Positions 44,101 through 57,787 of a stretch of 64,000 nucleotides of DNA are shown one piece after another. The stretch is from Karalla daura (taxonomy: Eukaryota > Chordata > Actinopteri > Chaetodontiformes > Leiognathidae): positions 18,697,942 through 18,761,941 of the forward strand of contig CM055205.1 of the NCBI GenBank assembly GCA_029224185.1, read 5' to 3'. Made by a program: the position numbers and the translations under genes. Under the pieces are notes generated by a model. The model saw only the letters and a list, made by a program, of their open reading frames with translations, made no database searches and was not told where the DNA came from. Numbering within the stretch: the stretch's first letter is position 1; every line of letters begins with the position of its first letter.

Positions 44101-46549
44101 CAGTTTACACACTCACAGAGTCGAGGGTCCGGCGGCTGGAGAACGAGGACACACTCGTACAGATTTTGAGAATCCTCGAACCGTGTCTGGAGTGGAGCCA
44201 CCTTCCAGTCCAGGAGCCAGAAGACTGGGACGCTTTTTACTGAATAATTAATAGGAAAAGAACAGTCCGGCTCTCACTATCCCGCAGGAGTATTTAACAG
44301 TGAAACTTTTAAACAATTTACTGTAAATACGTCCTCAAGTCTGTGTAGATTCTGCATATTTGTCAAATGTGGGACTGTGAACATATTCTCAACTGAGACA
44401 TTCAATATGCCACTAAATCATTGGACCGCCTGGAGCTTGCATCCCTTTATGTTATCCTTCAGCGTGTAGATGCCACTCAGAGCACACGACTGTACCAGAC
44501 CTATTTTCCTACTTCACAGATCAGCTTTGTAGGCTATCTATCTTTAACTAGTTGTGTCTGTCCCTCGATAAAAGAGGCACATTTGGCTGCGTCCTCCTGC
44601 AAAGCCTTTCCTTTATTTTCCCAACCAGGCCTCTCCAACCATCTATAGTCCTTCAGATGGTACAACCCATCCAATCTGACAGTCTGTCTGACACAGACCA
44701 CGAAACGTGTTCGTTAGGGGAATAGTTGAAGCTATCTTCTGGGAATTCTCCTGATTCTCCTGATTATCCACACAGACGTTATCCTCCCCTGTATGTGGAG
44801 CATATCAATGTCACGGGCCCCATTAATAGTGAAATCTATACAATGCGTGGAGCTGTGTTTGACAACGTTTGAGGATGCGTGGTCTCATTCCAACTGAGAC
44901 CACGAGTCTGAACTAGCGGACCGAAGCAGCTTTGGCTTCAGCTCCACACCAGTAAACACAGGTCGGTGGCATCAGATGTGACACTTGGCCTGTGTGAGCA
45001 GGGTGTGGAGTCCTGCGTGTTATTTTTAGACAAATCAATTCAGACCAGTAATGGAAAAAAAGAAGAAGAAGAAGAAAGCGAAAGAGAAGCCTCTTCCAGG
45101 CTCGTCTTTCTTCTCTATTTCTCAGGATTTGCATCACAATGGCTCCATCCCAGCTCCAGGTTCCCCCGACTGGGGAGTCTGAAGCTGCAGGACCATGAAA
45201 TATAAACCAGAGACCTGACTGAGAGCTGCATCAGGCCAATTCACAGCAGCCTAAGGTTTGGAGATGTGAGAGAAGTTCCCTCTGCTCTTATTCTCTGTAT
45301 CTAAGTTCATTTTGATTCTGGACTGGAACAGACGAGCGTATTTCCACAGTGTTGGGGAATCTGCCGCGTGTCTAAAAGTGTCCTCGCACGTTCATTAATT
45401 AATCGTTGTAGCTGGCTCACGCCCTCCAAGGTCGCGGGGCTGGAGAGTGTCCCGGCACTCGATGTCCCCTCATGAGGAGGTTTGACGGGACGAGCTGCAG
45501 CAGTAGTAGCAGCTCTTATCGGCCGCCACTCCACATGCTCGGATAACAGGAGCTCGGCGGGACGCTCTGGTCCGTTTATCACTCGTTACCTCTGACAAGG
45601 AGACTCTGGGAGTTTCAAAAACTAACACAGCGTGCTCACAATATCTTTATTAGAGTTTTTAATCAGCGAGAAGGAATACAACCTTTGACATTCCTACATT
45701 ATCTCACAGCATAGGATTGCTTCTCTATGACAGCTGAGGCACAATATAAAAGAGATAAATCATATAAAAAACACAAATCAGCCTCTGTCACTTAAACATA
45801 TGATAAACACCACACAGTGGAGGCATATTAAGTGATATAATGAAAAGGAATTATGGGCATTTGAGAGAAAAATGAAAAGGCAACAAGGATAATAAAATCT
45901 TGGAAACTGCTGCACCCACAGCAATTGTTGATTTGGTTGTTATATAAGTCCTTATTATATTCAATAAATGGCCCATATACTGTATGTTCAAATGTATGAT
46001 GCTTAGCAGTATGCAGTATGTATGTTTTCCTTTATAATGGTGGATTATTCCATACTAATGCAATGATAAACGGCACATTTTTAATGTGAGGAAGTGCAGA
46101 GATCTGGAAGAAGACAAAAAAAATATGATCTGCAGGACTCTTAATGAATGTGTCCACGCATTAATAACATTAATGAAATACTTAGGGATGAGACCAAAGG
46201 AAAGATGCTGTCCACCTGGTTTTTGTCTAGTCGTGGGATTCTCTGACACTAAGAAACTGCAGGTGCTACAGCGACATGATGAATCGGCCCGGACTCCGAC
46301 ACAAATGAACTAAAACTTTACACAATTCATCTTCGGGGGGGGCACAACATCCCGAGAGTCTTTAGTCTTCTTCCAGGATCTGTTTAAACAGTTTAACGGT
46401 GCAGCTGTGTTTGTTCCTCTCCGTCAGGTGTGTTTGAGGTTTCACCTTACGCAGGAAAACCCTCGTCCCTCCCCCAGCTCGGAAATATTGACCGTATTAC
46501 CTCTGACAGGCTGACGTGTGCTCCGTGTACGAGCAAATGAAAAAGAGAT

Positions 46550-46598
<49 letters not shown>

Positions 46599-48974
46599 GA
46601 GAGAGAGAGAGACAGAGAGAGAGAGAGGGAGAGAGAGAGTCGATATAAAACAGTTTGACATTGAGAGGTATTTATCTTATTAAAGGAAACCTAGGATGGG
46701 TGAATGGAGTATTTAACCTTATTGCCCGGTGTTAGCATAGATGCTATGGGACATTGATGATTGCTAATGCCTCAGAGGCTTTTTTTATAGCAGTTTTAGA
46801 TTCTTATATTTGGTGTTGGGAATAGTGTAGTCCTTGTCTGCACAGATCTGACAACCACACGTCTTGCCTGCCAATGACTTCACGTTCCTTGGTAAACAAA
46901 CGAGCCTGGCAACCTTTTCCCGAACTGAGTGGTAACGTAGCTTAGATGTTTAGCTTAGAATCAGAGGAAGAATGAGATATGGAGGAAGCAGGGACGTGTC
47001 CAGACATGCTCCAAGTGGACTTTGTGGTGTGTGACAAACAACCATTTGTCCTGATCTGAAGTGTGAAAACTGCCTTAATCATCAGATTCTCAAATTTCCG
47101 ATGGTACCTGAACGCCCCTCGTTAGCAACCAGCTGTCAGTCATTGAATGTACAGTACCTGAATGCAGGTGGCTACATGCAAACTGTTATCATTTTACTTT
47201 TTGTCAGTTCAATATCCAGAATAATGAGAACGTGATGGTGAGTTTTGGCTCTTCTTTGGCCAGGAATAGAAACACACACACTCACACACACACTCACACT
47301 CACACACACACACAGGCATGGCCTGGTTGAGTGTCTTATTTCAGACTCTTGTACATTAAGCACTCCTGGTTTCAGTGTTTTTCCGTCATAGTTTTGCTCT
47401 TTGTTTGTTGCAACAAGTCGAGCTCGTGGCCTGTGTCCAGAGGTGTTAGGTGGGTCTCATCCAGGGTGCGACTGCGAGCTCTTCCATCTTGTTATGTTGC
47501 TCCTCGGCTTCTTCAGCGCCACATAATCTTTGTTTAACAGAGGCTCCGCAAACTCCTCAGCCATCAGCACGGTCTCCGAGTCCTCCTAAGCCGCTCGCTG
47601 GGTTGCAGCTTTGCTGTTTTTTTGAGTTTGAGGGACAGAATCTCAGTGTGTCTCAGAATAGGAGGCTGAAACACCAACTTGGAAAGATAAAAATGACTTA
47701 CAACCGCGTCTCTCTCTCCCTCTCCCCCCCTCTGGGTGCTAAAGGTACTTACAGTGCTTTACACTAAGAGGACTGAAGGAGATAAAATCACTGTAACTGG
47801 AAGCCCGCACGCAGCTGAGGAGGTCTCACACGTGGACGACACCATCAGGCTGCCGTGACACCGGCTGACCTGGGATCAGCAGCGCTCAAGTCAAAGAAAT
47901 CTGAGCGTAACAAAGAGAGAGAGAGATTTCTGTCCAGGAGCTGCTCTCTACCAGAGAGTCGCTCCTATTTTACGGCTGCAGCTTATATTTAAGAGAGTAT
48001 GTGCCGAACACAGTTCAGCTCTTTAGGTACAGCTCCTGTGTAAAAGTTTTATGAGGTGGAGTCCAGACCAAAAATACTACAGCGTCAAAAACACGGCCAA
48101 ATCCTCAACCTCAGAGTGGCAGAACAGCTGTAATTATTCAAAGTACTTTTCACATGAAGGGTGAAATGAAACCTGGAGAGGCTGTACTAGCATGTGTTTG
48201 TGCATATACAGGACATATTGCACATCAAGTATTAACCACCAGAGGAGGTGAGCATGTGAATATGGAGCTACTCTACTTGGGAAGCATCTTTAGATGTAGT
48301 AGATGGTATTGTATGTGGATGCTGGGATATTGTTTTGTGTTGAGTGGTTCATCCTTGCATTGCAAAGTCTGAATTTTCAATTAGGTTGAGGCTGAGCTCT
48401 GTCTTTGTAGGTAGAGTTGCATCACCTTATGGAAATCAACTATTAATCGAGCTAAGCTTCTTAATAGTGAATGTTTTCTGGTTTCTTTAGTCCTCTGTGA
48501 TGGAAGATTTATTGTAGATGAGGTGAGGAGCTAAACAGGCATTTCATGGCTTAATCTTGGTCCTTGCGAAACAGGCCTTTACCCTTTTCTTTGTTTTCGT
48601 GCAGTTTTATAAACTAAACAAATCAACTCATCGAGAACTTTGACATTACATAAAATGCATCACCTGTACCTCAGTAGGACAATGAAAACTAGAAAAGGAA
48701 ACCATTGGGCCAAAGAAATGTTATAAGATTACAGACTACACACCAGGAAAATGGATGGATGGGTGTGTGGATGGATGGATGGATGGATGGATGGATGGAT
48801 GGATGGATGGATGGGTGTGTGGATGGTTGGATGGATGGATGGAGGTATTATCCCATCGAGCCGCAGTGAGGAGGTCTCTCTCAGTGTTTGGTGCTGGCTC
48901 AGAGCGCCAGCCGCTGAAGCGGAGGTGAGTCAGACTCCAGACTTCACTTTGTATCACTGTCACAGGCCGTGTGT

Positions 48975-49031
<57 letters not shown>

Positions 49032-52000
49032 CACACACCCCGTGCCCAGAGCTATGGCAGCAGACAGGCGAGGGTCTGCCACAGAGAGCTGTCAGGAACT
49101 ATTGTTGCAGCATCCCACAACGCCACCCTTCCTCCCACATTGTGTGTGTGTGTGTGTGTGTGTGTGTGAGTGTCTAGGTGAAAGTGTGTGAGTCCATAGG
49201 CATGTGTTGCATGTTGTGGAAATGGCTTGTTTGTGGCAGCTTCCTCCTTTCTGTCCATGCTGCAGTTCCTCTCACCTTTCCTCCTCCTCCTCCATACCCT
49301 CAGCTGCTTTGTCCTGTGCTTCCAGCGCCATCGCCTCCTCCCCGCTCTCTGATTCCTGGCCTGTTTCCGGCCTCGCTGCCTGGTCCCGCCCGTCCCTCTC
49401 CCACCTGTGTCTCTGCGGTGCAGTAATGCAGCTTTATTAGTCCTCACGGAGCGGTTAAAGCGAGCCAGCTCCTTAAATGGAACACATTTGCTACAATAAA
49501 TCCGCCTTTTCAGGCTCTTCATCCCCTCCTCCCCCGAGGCCCATCACCATCCTCTTGTGTTTTTTTTTCTTTGTTTTGCTTTATTTTTGCTCTTTTGCAG
49601 CAGTTACAGCTGAAGCTAACGTTGATACGTGTCCAGACAGCAGCATTTACCATCGCGGTTTGTGTGATGCACAGAGAAGATTGAAAACCAGTAAATTTGT
49701 CAGGAAAAAAAGATGCTCTCAGGTTGCAGCTTCTCTAATGTGTTGAAAGGGTTTAATTCAATAGTCAAAGACAAAGACGCCATCTCTGGCTGTGAGAGGT
49801 CACAATACAATCATTTCAGTGACTTATCAGACAAACAAGCTCATGCTTTAGTCGAGTTAAACGTCTTGGACGAGGTCGTTTACCACGCTGATACGGAGCA
49901 CTAGTCTCTGTATGGTAGTATTCATCTCTGTGGTTTAGGATACATTAACTCCATCACCTCTAGAAATGTTCAGAAAACCTACATTTTGAAAAAAAAAACT
50001 CTCAAATGTCCTTAAAACATTCTTTTACTTTCAAGAAGTGGCTTTTCAGACCTCTTGATGTAGCAGTGTATCACAAATGTGTGATGAAATCACTTTTTTT
50101 CACGACATATTTTACTTCTACCAAGATGCCATTGTAGCTACTCTACTTGGGACGCATCTTTAGATGTAGTAGATGGTATTGTACGTGGATATTGTTTTGT
50201 GTTGAGTGGTTCATCCTTGTAGGTAGAGTTGCACCTGCAACACCTGAAATGATCCTTTGTCGATATTTTAGATATTTTGCTCTTATTAAGCAAGAAACTG
50301 CAATGGAAACACAACTTTTAATTGATGTTTCACAACAGTGACATGATATTTCTTGCTCTTAAACCAACATGTTTAAGGAACCCAGTATTTAGGTGCCAGA
50401 CCAACAAGATTTTGGATTTGTCCTTCCATGCTGTGAGCATGGACCAGACAGCAGAATATTATTATTATTATTGTTGTTGTTGTTTTTGTTAGTAGTATTT
50501 TGGGAGCAGAGAAGCTGAATGAGCAGTGAGAGGAGCAGGGACTGTCCTCCTCGCAGCTGCTCCTCTTCGTGTTTAACGCTGATAAAACGGATGTACTTCA
50601 GCGTAAATATCTCTGCTGCTGGAGCTTTGAAGCCAGATTAAATAAAGCAGCCCCAAATCTCTGCCCGACTCTGTCTTTTCAGGGCGAATTTGAATATAAT
50701 TCATTCGTACGAGAGTGGGGAAAAAAACAAACCAGGTCCACCACTAGCCGGCTGCCAGAGCTGTCGAGCAGATTGAGTGAGGTGAAAACTCTGTTCTTGG
50801 CTAAATGAAGCGTGCAGGTCCAGCAGGACACTTGGCAGCCAAACGCTTCTCTGTCATAGCCTGATGTCTCAGTTTCATTTCCCTGAAACCTTCTGCTTTG
50901 TTGCCAAACAGATTAGGGGAGCCGACATCCACACCACAATCTTCACACGACAGGAGAAAAGCAGCCCGAGGAAAAGGTGGAAAAAAAGACATGGAAAATA
51001 AGTAGCTCTACCACTTCTCTATGACAAAAGAAGCATTCAGAAATCTTAATATCCAGTATCATCGAGGAGGACCTCCGATTTCTATCCGTCGGTTTGGCCG
51101 TTCCAGTTGAACTCCACTGCAGAGGCTTTGATTATGTGCACAAACACAGACGACCTTTCCCTCAAAGGTCAGTGGCCTCACACGTACTGTACCAACCCAC
51201 AGAAGCTCAGAGCTGCGGCGTGCGTCACAGCCTAACAAGCAAACATCACGCCGAGCCCGAGAGGCCGGCAGCGCTCGGGAATCTGCCTCGTAATTACGAC
51301 AATCAATTATGAGGGGAGAGAAAATAGAAGAAATCTCTGCTCCAGATTATACTGTTTGATTAGAAGAAAGTCAATCAAAGGAGAAAAAGTGACTGATCAA
51401 ACTATCTAATATGGTGTCTATCTCCAGCATCCTCCAGTCCACGGACCTCTAGTCCATCTCAGGACACAGGCCCACTCTCCAATTGACCTTAATGTAATCA
51501 ATCCATCACCCTCAAATGTTAAAAGGTGACAAAAGGTGACAAAAGCAGCAGATTTAGGGGAAACATCCTGTATGAGAGACACAGTGGATGTGGAAACTTC
51601 GACCTCCAGGTTTTAGACAAGGTTTCCAGAGCGGAGCAGACAAAGAGAACGGGTCCGACTCAAATTGACACCACGCATAGTGAGTAATAAGTCATCCGGA
51701 GTGTAAATACTCGTTAGGGCGCCTAACTCTGAGTGACAGTAATGACTGTGAAGCGGGTGCTGCGTGTCCTGCAGGTACCGCAGGGAACTCTGGGTAAACG
51801 ACCATCAAGCGGCAACTGTCCTCGCACGTGTCAGACCAAACAGCTGGTGCTTTACAGGAGGCCGACGTCCTCGTTTAGGCTCTCCGTTAAAGTATATCAC
51901 ACCTTTCACAGTTTGTGAACCTGTCGACAAGTCCCTAAAATACTTCAAAATATGCTACTTACTATGCATGATAGCCAATAACCTCCTGCTTAACTGATAC

Positions 52001-52765
52001 CTACCTCATATACATTACCTGAGGTAAAGAAAAATGAATTTAACATTACATCTGTGCCCTTAATTTAACAGATCAGTACAGTTATGATTCAAAACAAGAG
52101 ATTGATTCATGTTTCACTGCATCAGTAAAGAACAGATTCTGCACAAAACGGGCTCAGATGCCTTATCGATAAGCAGGAGATTGGCTCCAGATAGCTTCTT
52201 TAGCATTAGCATTGGCCATAGCAGCCTTAACGTCTTCTGTATGCTGTCGTTTAACTGGTGAAATGTCCAGGAATTAGATGTGTTGAAATCTCCTTCCACC
52301 CATTATCGGGAAAATCTTTTGTTTTTCAGAAACTGTTAAAAACGCCCAACACGCTACATTTTTGCTCAAGGTGACATGTCAGAGTTGCAGCTCAGAGCAA
52401 ACAGACTGAAAATTAGCAAAATGAAAGCAATGTTGGCTAATTCGTTGTCTGGCTTATCAGTGTGACGTCATTTTTTCAATATCAGATCAATGATGATTGC
52501 CAATGTTCATTGTTCAACCCTATTTACTATGAAAAAATAGGTAAAAATTGAGGCTTTTGCTTCCACTTCCACTCCTTTTCTGATGTCTCCAACTTGTTGC
52601 CACGTCTCATCTTCCCACGAACCTTTGCTCTTCTCTCCTGGACTCCCCTCCGTCCACTCGGTGCTTCGATCAACCTCTGCATTTCTTTCCTCTCCTTCGT
52701 TCTCCTCCTTGATATTTCCACCTCTCTGCTTCTCTGAGAGCCTTCGGCTTCCCTCCGTGTCTCTC

Positions 52766-52801
<36 letters not shown>

Positions 52802-55800
52802 ACCCTCTGCCTCCCCTGTGGCTCCGGCAAGGAGCTCCATCAACTCCAGAGGTCTCTGGTGTGTGCGTGTGTGTGTGTGTGTGTCTCCATGCGTGTGGGC
52901 GTGTTGTGTGTAAATGGCCTCCAGGATCCCCTGGGTTGTGTCTCAAATGTACTCACAGAGAGCAGAGTCATGACTAAGACTGCAAGCTTTTCATTAACGC
53001 AGAGACAGAACGAACAAGTCCTGCAAAGTTGAATAAGTCGGCTGAACTCGTTTCCGCTCAGAGAAATGTTGTCCCGACCCCCAAAGAGCCGGGTCAGCCC
53101 TCAGATGTATGTGTATAAAACACACAAAGTCCATGCTGTGTGTGTGTGTGTGTGTGCAGGCGCAGATCCCGGAAGGTTTTCAAGAAGTAAACTTTTGATA
53201 AACTGTTATTACATAATGCGGTCCTGTGAACTCTCGTTGAAGGTTATGAACAGTTTGAGAGGAAGTTCTGCCTCCGCCTCCATCTGATGCTCTCACACAA
53301 TGGGGCAGGACCCGCGGTAATCAGCTTCTCTTTATCGGACAAAACGTCTGGCTCTGCCACCGTGGCTTTTTCGGGCATTCACTGGGCTCAGCTTTCAGGC
53401 TAATTGTCTCATCACTTTTGCAGGAAGTCTCATAAACCCGCTGTGCAGCAGACAGCGGGGACAGTCTCAGACGAGCTGGTCAACTCGGTGGATGAATTAG
53501 CCGTCGGAGTGTAAGATTATACGACCCGACGTCTGAACAAAATGAGGCGTTCTGGGTACGAGCTGGTCCGACATAGACGGAGCTGCCACGTGTCAGGGAG
53601 GAGGACTCTGTCTGTCCGTCCTGCAGACAGCAACAGCTGGATTCAGTAGGCTGGTTCTTCTTCTGTAACTTCTGTAAACCGTAAATGACTGAAGTCATTG
53701 TGATTCATGCTGCTACAAACTATTTTAGTCGTCTCAAAAGCTGGTTTTTGCTTGATTTATCAGTTTGTTACTGATGGAAAACCCCTTACACCTCTACCTG
53801 ATACTATGGACTATGGGTCTTGAGGGTTTGAGTCATTACTTTTTTATTCTCCATCTCTGATTAATCAATTGACACTGGCAGTTGCTGATAGTTAGCAGCT
53901 GAAATGCCTGTTTCACAAAGGCGAAGATAGGATCTTTAAATGCCTTTTTTTGGCTCTGATCTCAATGAAATTCAATTTTCTGTTAAGAAACTGGAGAATA
54001 TTCACATGTAGAAGCTGAGATCAGAGATTTATAACTTAATTCCTTAAAATTGATCTTGAAAAATGCTTAAATCAACCAATTCTTGTTAATCACTTCTTTT
54101 CAACACCTGACTACTTGTTCAGCTGTTGCTGTCGTGCATTTAGAAACAAACTGTTCATCATGCATCAATTCATGCAGTGTTGTGTTTGCAAGTCGCTAAA
54201 AATGAATCTGTGTGTGATTCTGCTCTATAGACGTCAAACACATGATGATTTCCAGGGTGTGTTGGTTCTACATCCTGGCAGATTGTGTTTTTGGTCGATG
54301 TGAACTCAGACCAGAGGTGCTGTGGATCTCTCTCTCGTCGACGTTGCTGCTAAACGCTGACTTCACAGACGAGTCCTCTCCCCCGAGCTGTCCCTGGGAG
54401 GACCCCCACCCCCACCCCCACCCCACCCCCACCCCCAGCCCATCCTTCCTTTTTTCAGACAACTATCAAAACCAAGTGTATCCGCCTGGTGAGATAAATG
54501 GGAGGTGAAACTTCGGGGAGGCCGAGCAGCCCCGGCTGCTGCTGGAAACACTGATGTGTCATCATGTGGTGGACGTGAGTCAGCAAGAGCAGGAGAAAAC
54601 AGCAGCTGACCTCGATTTGAAGCATTTAGTCATTGTTTAGAGCGTTTTCTACTCTCTCTTTAATCATTTTTAGATTTTACTTCATTTACATGTATGCTAT
54701 CCTACCACTCCAACTAATAATAACGACCAAAACAATAATAGTAATATCCATAATAACCAAAATGTGCCACCATGATCATCTTATTATTGTTAAATCATTA
54801 CAGTTTTATAATGTCTGTAGCTGCTGGACACAGAAATGTCTCTTCAGGAATAAATAAAGTACTTTTCTCTTTTCTTATCTCATCTTATGTTGCTTCCAAG
54901 TCCGAAACGAGCGTTACGTAACGCGCGACTAAAAAAGCATTTTTCAACCTGTCTGAGTCGAGCACTTGGGGCGACCCGAGTACGGAGCTGTCATATCCTG
55001 TCCCTCGAGATGGAGAACGTCTCAAAACTGTATCTTCTTCATCTGAGCAGTGATGACACCACCCGCCCCCCTCCTCTTCCTCCTCTTCCTCCACCACTTC
55101 CACCGTTTGCCTAGGAGGGTTTTATTGATATTGATTTGGATGGAAAGCTTAAAGTCTCCATCGAAGGCCGAGGTATTTTTAGGTGCCGTCGATCGGCAGC
55201 CGTCCCCGCGGCGGGGGCGGGGCGTGGAGGAGAGCTCGGAGTCGATGCGGATGTCGAGCCATATGTTGAGAACACAATACGTAAGAAACATCGGGCCCTT
55301 AGCGAGGAGCCGGCTGATAAAGTGAGTCCCCGGCCGCCTTATTGATTTCAGCTTTTAAATCCACTTCAATCAGCCCTCCATCACAAAGGAGATGAAAGAG
55401 ACATGATGGGCTGGAGGAGGATTTCTTAAGCTTTGAACAATGAACTGTTCAACTGATGAGATCATAGAAAGCTGCGGATTAGTCCTGATATTCGGCAACT
55501 TAAGCAATTTTCCACAGAAGCACCCTTATCTCGACTTGTGTTATTTGTAGCTGTGGAGTCGGACTAATTTCACAGCACTTGACTTTGAGTATTTCAGCGT
55601 CTCCTGCGGCGTCTGAGTCCGACTCCAGGCGGAGGCGGCGGCATTTCATGCCGGTCCTCGCCACCAGATTTCTGAGATGTAGGTTGTAATTTGTGTTAAC
55701 ACGGGGGGAGGCCTCTCCTTTCATCACCACTTAAATCTAATATCCCTCAACATCTCTGGCCTCGCTGACTCACCCAGGTCATGTCTCCCCCCACCTCCCC

Positions 55801-57351
55801 CCTCTTTCTTCCCACCCCCTCGCGTGCCAAACCATGGTGTGGATAATTAATCTAATTTTAGCTCCGACTCCGAGTGTCAAGCAGGACACAGATTGGACTT
55901 CCACTCGTCTCGTGGATGTGATAAACGGGGGTGAATCTGAGGAGGAACTTGTCCGATTGTTCGCGGTCCACAGACGGAGGCCGACTGTCATGTACGCACA
56001 CGCATGACTCACGTCCTCTAGTTGTTTGTTGCTTGGGATTTAATTATTACATGACACCCAGTGTCGCATACCAGCTGAGAGACTGTGACAAAGACAAAGA
56101 AATGATGGAAATCAACTATAAGATGAAGATACTGACACTTGTCTTCCACTTGGCACAAAGTGGTGACAGGAGTGTCGAAACTGACTCTGAAGAAGGAGAA
56201 AAAGGCAAATAAGCTGCCTGGGTGCAACTCTGCAGGGGGGGAGATGCAAGTTCTCGACGTATCTGACGTATGGATGTATCTTTGCATGCTCTTTAAACAA
56301 GCTGATTCATTTCAACCTTAACAGATGAGACTGAGCCTCATTCAGCGTATGTTGCATGTGAGACCCCCCTCCGACATGTCTGTTCACAGTACAAAAGAAG
56401 AAGTGTTCCCATCACACTTTTGGATCATCAGCTTCTGAGAGTGTAAAAACATTTTGATGATATTTGACAGATATTTTTTCATCACTAGTTCTGGCTTGTG
56501 ATATTTGTAGGGGTAACGAAAACACACCTTATGTGAGTCTATGTTAGTTTGTAGAAAAACAGAAAAACTTCTCACCCTGTTTTTATGATATATGATGGTA
56601 AGACATAGCATAAAGTAGCATGGGGAGAAACCCATTAAATCTTGGAGGAGTGGAGGCGAGTCACAGGGTGGCTGTAGGGGCTCAATGGCTCCTTCTTTTC
56701 AGGTTTTTCTCCACAGGTATTCTCTCTCTCTCTCTCTCTTTCTTGCTCTGTCTCTCTCTCTCTCTCGCTCTATGAGGGAGATGCTTGCGATGTGCAAGTT
56801 GATGAAAACTGACTTAAAGAGAAGTAAATCTCTAATGCAATTATCATATTTTACATGGATTTGCTGCTCGGCACCCGAGTCCTCAATATAAAAGTTAATT
56901 AAGCGAGAGCAAAATGTCAGATCGGTCCGACGGTTCAGGCTCGAACAGCGGAGCTCCCATTCTGCTAGGACACGTTCAGAGGCTGGTCACATCTGGCTGC
57001 GTGGAAAACCAGGTTTGCCGTAAAGGTCAGACTCAAGGTCGTTAGATTAAGTGGATGGAGGGGGGCGGTCAGATCAGTGAGCGTCAGAACCTTCAGGTTC
57101 TGGTTTTATCTGGTGGACAGCCACTGTGTTTTTTTCTTCTTTTCGTCTATTTTATGACCGCTAAATATTTAAAGAATCATCCTTCATTATTCAGGATAAT
57201 ATCGGGCAGAACGGCTTCCCCTCTCATCACCCTCAAATACTCCAGAATCATCTCTGGCCTCCGTGACTCACACTGGTTGTGCCCTCTGTGTGCCAAAGCT
57301 TGGCGTGGATAATTGATCTAATTTTAGCCCGGCGTATGTGTGTGTGTGTGT

Positions 57352-57427
<76 letters not shown>

Positions 57428-57714
57428 AACACTGGACAGCGTTGTCATCTTCCCTCAGCGAGTGCGCTGAAGGCTGCATCAGTTTGACATACTGTTACCC
57501 CCCCTCCCCACTCCCCCCCCCCCTTCCCCCTCTCCACCCCTCCACTCCCCCACCCTGCTCCTCCCTCGCTCCTCTGTCTTCCTCCTGCCTCCCTCCTCCT
57601 ATCATGGACGGCTCAGACCAAGCCATTGTGTATTCCGGACTGATATTTTTGTGCTTCCCTGCATCTGTCTCGCCCATACTCTAATACAGCTGTGATAATG
57701 AAATTATCTTAAAT

Positions 57715-57787
<73 letters not shown>

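Noticed and set aside
48751..48843. Possible CRISPR-like or tandem regulatory array
   Set aside because: A simple GGAT microsatellite with no spacers; the host is a eukaryote.
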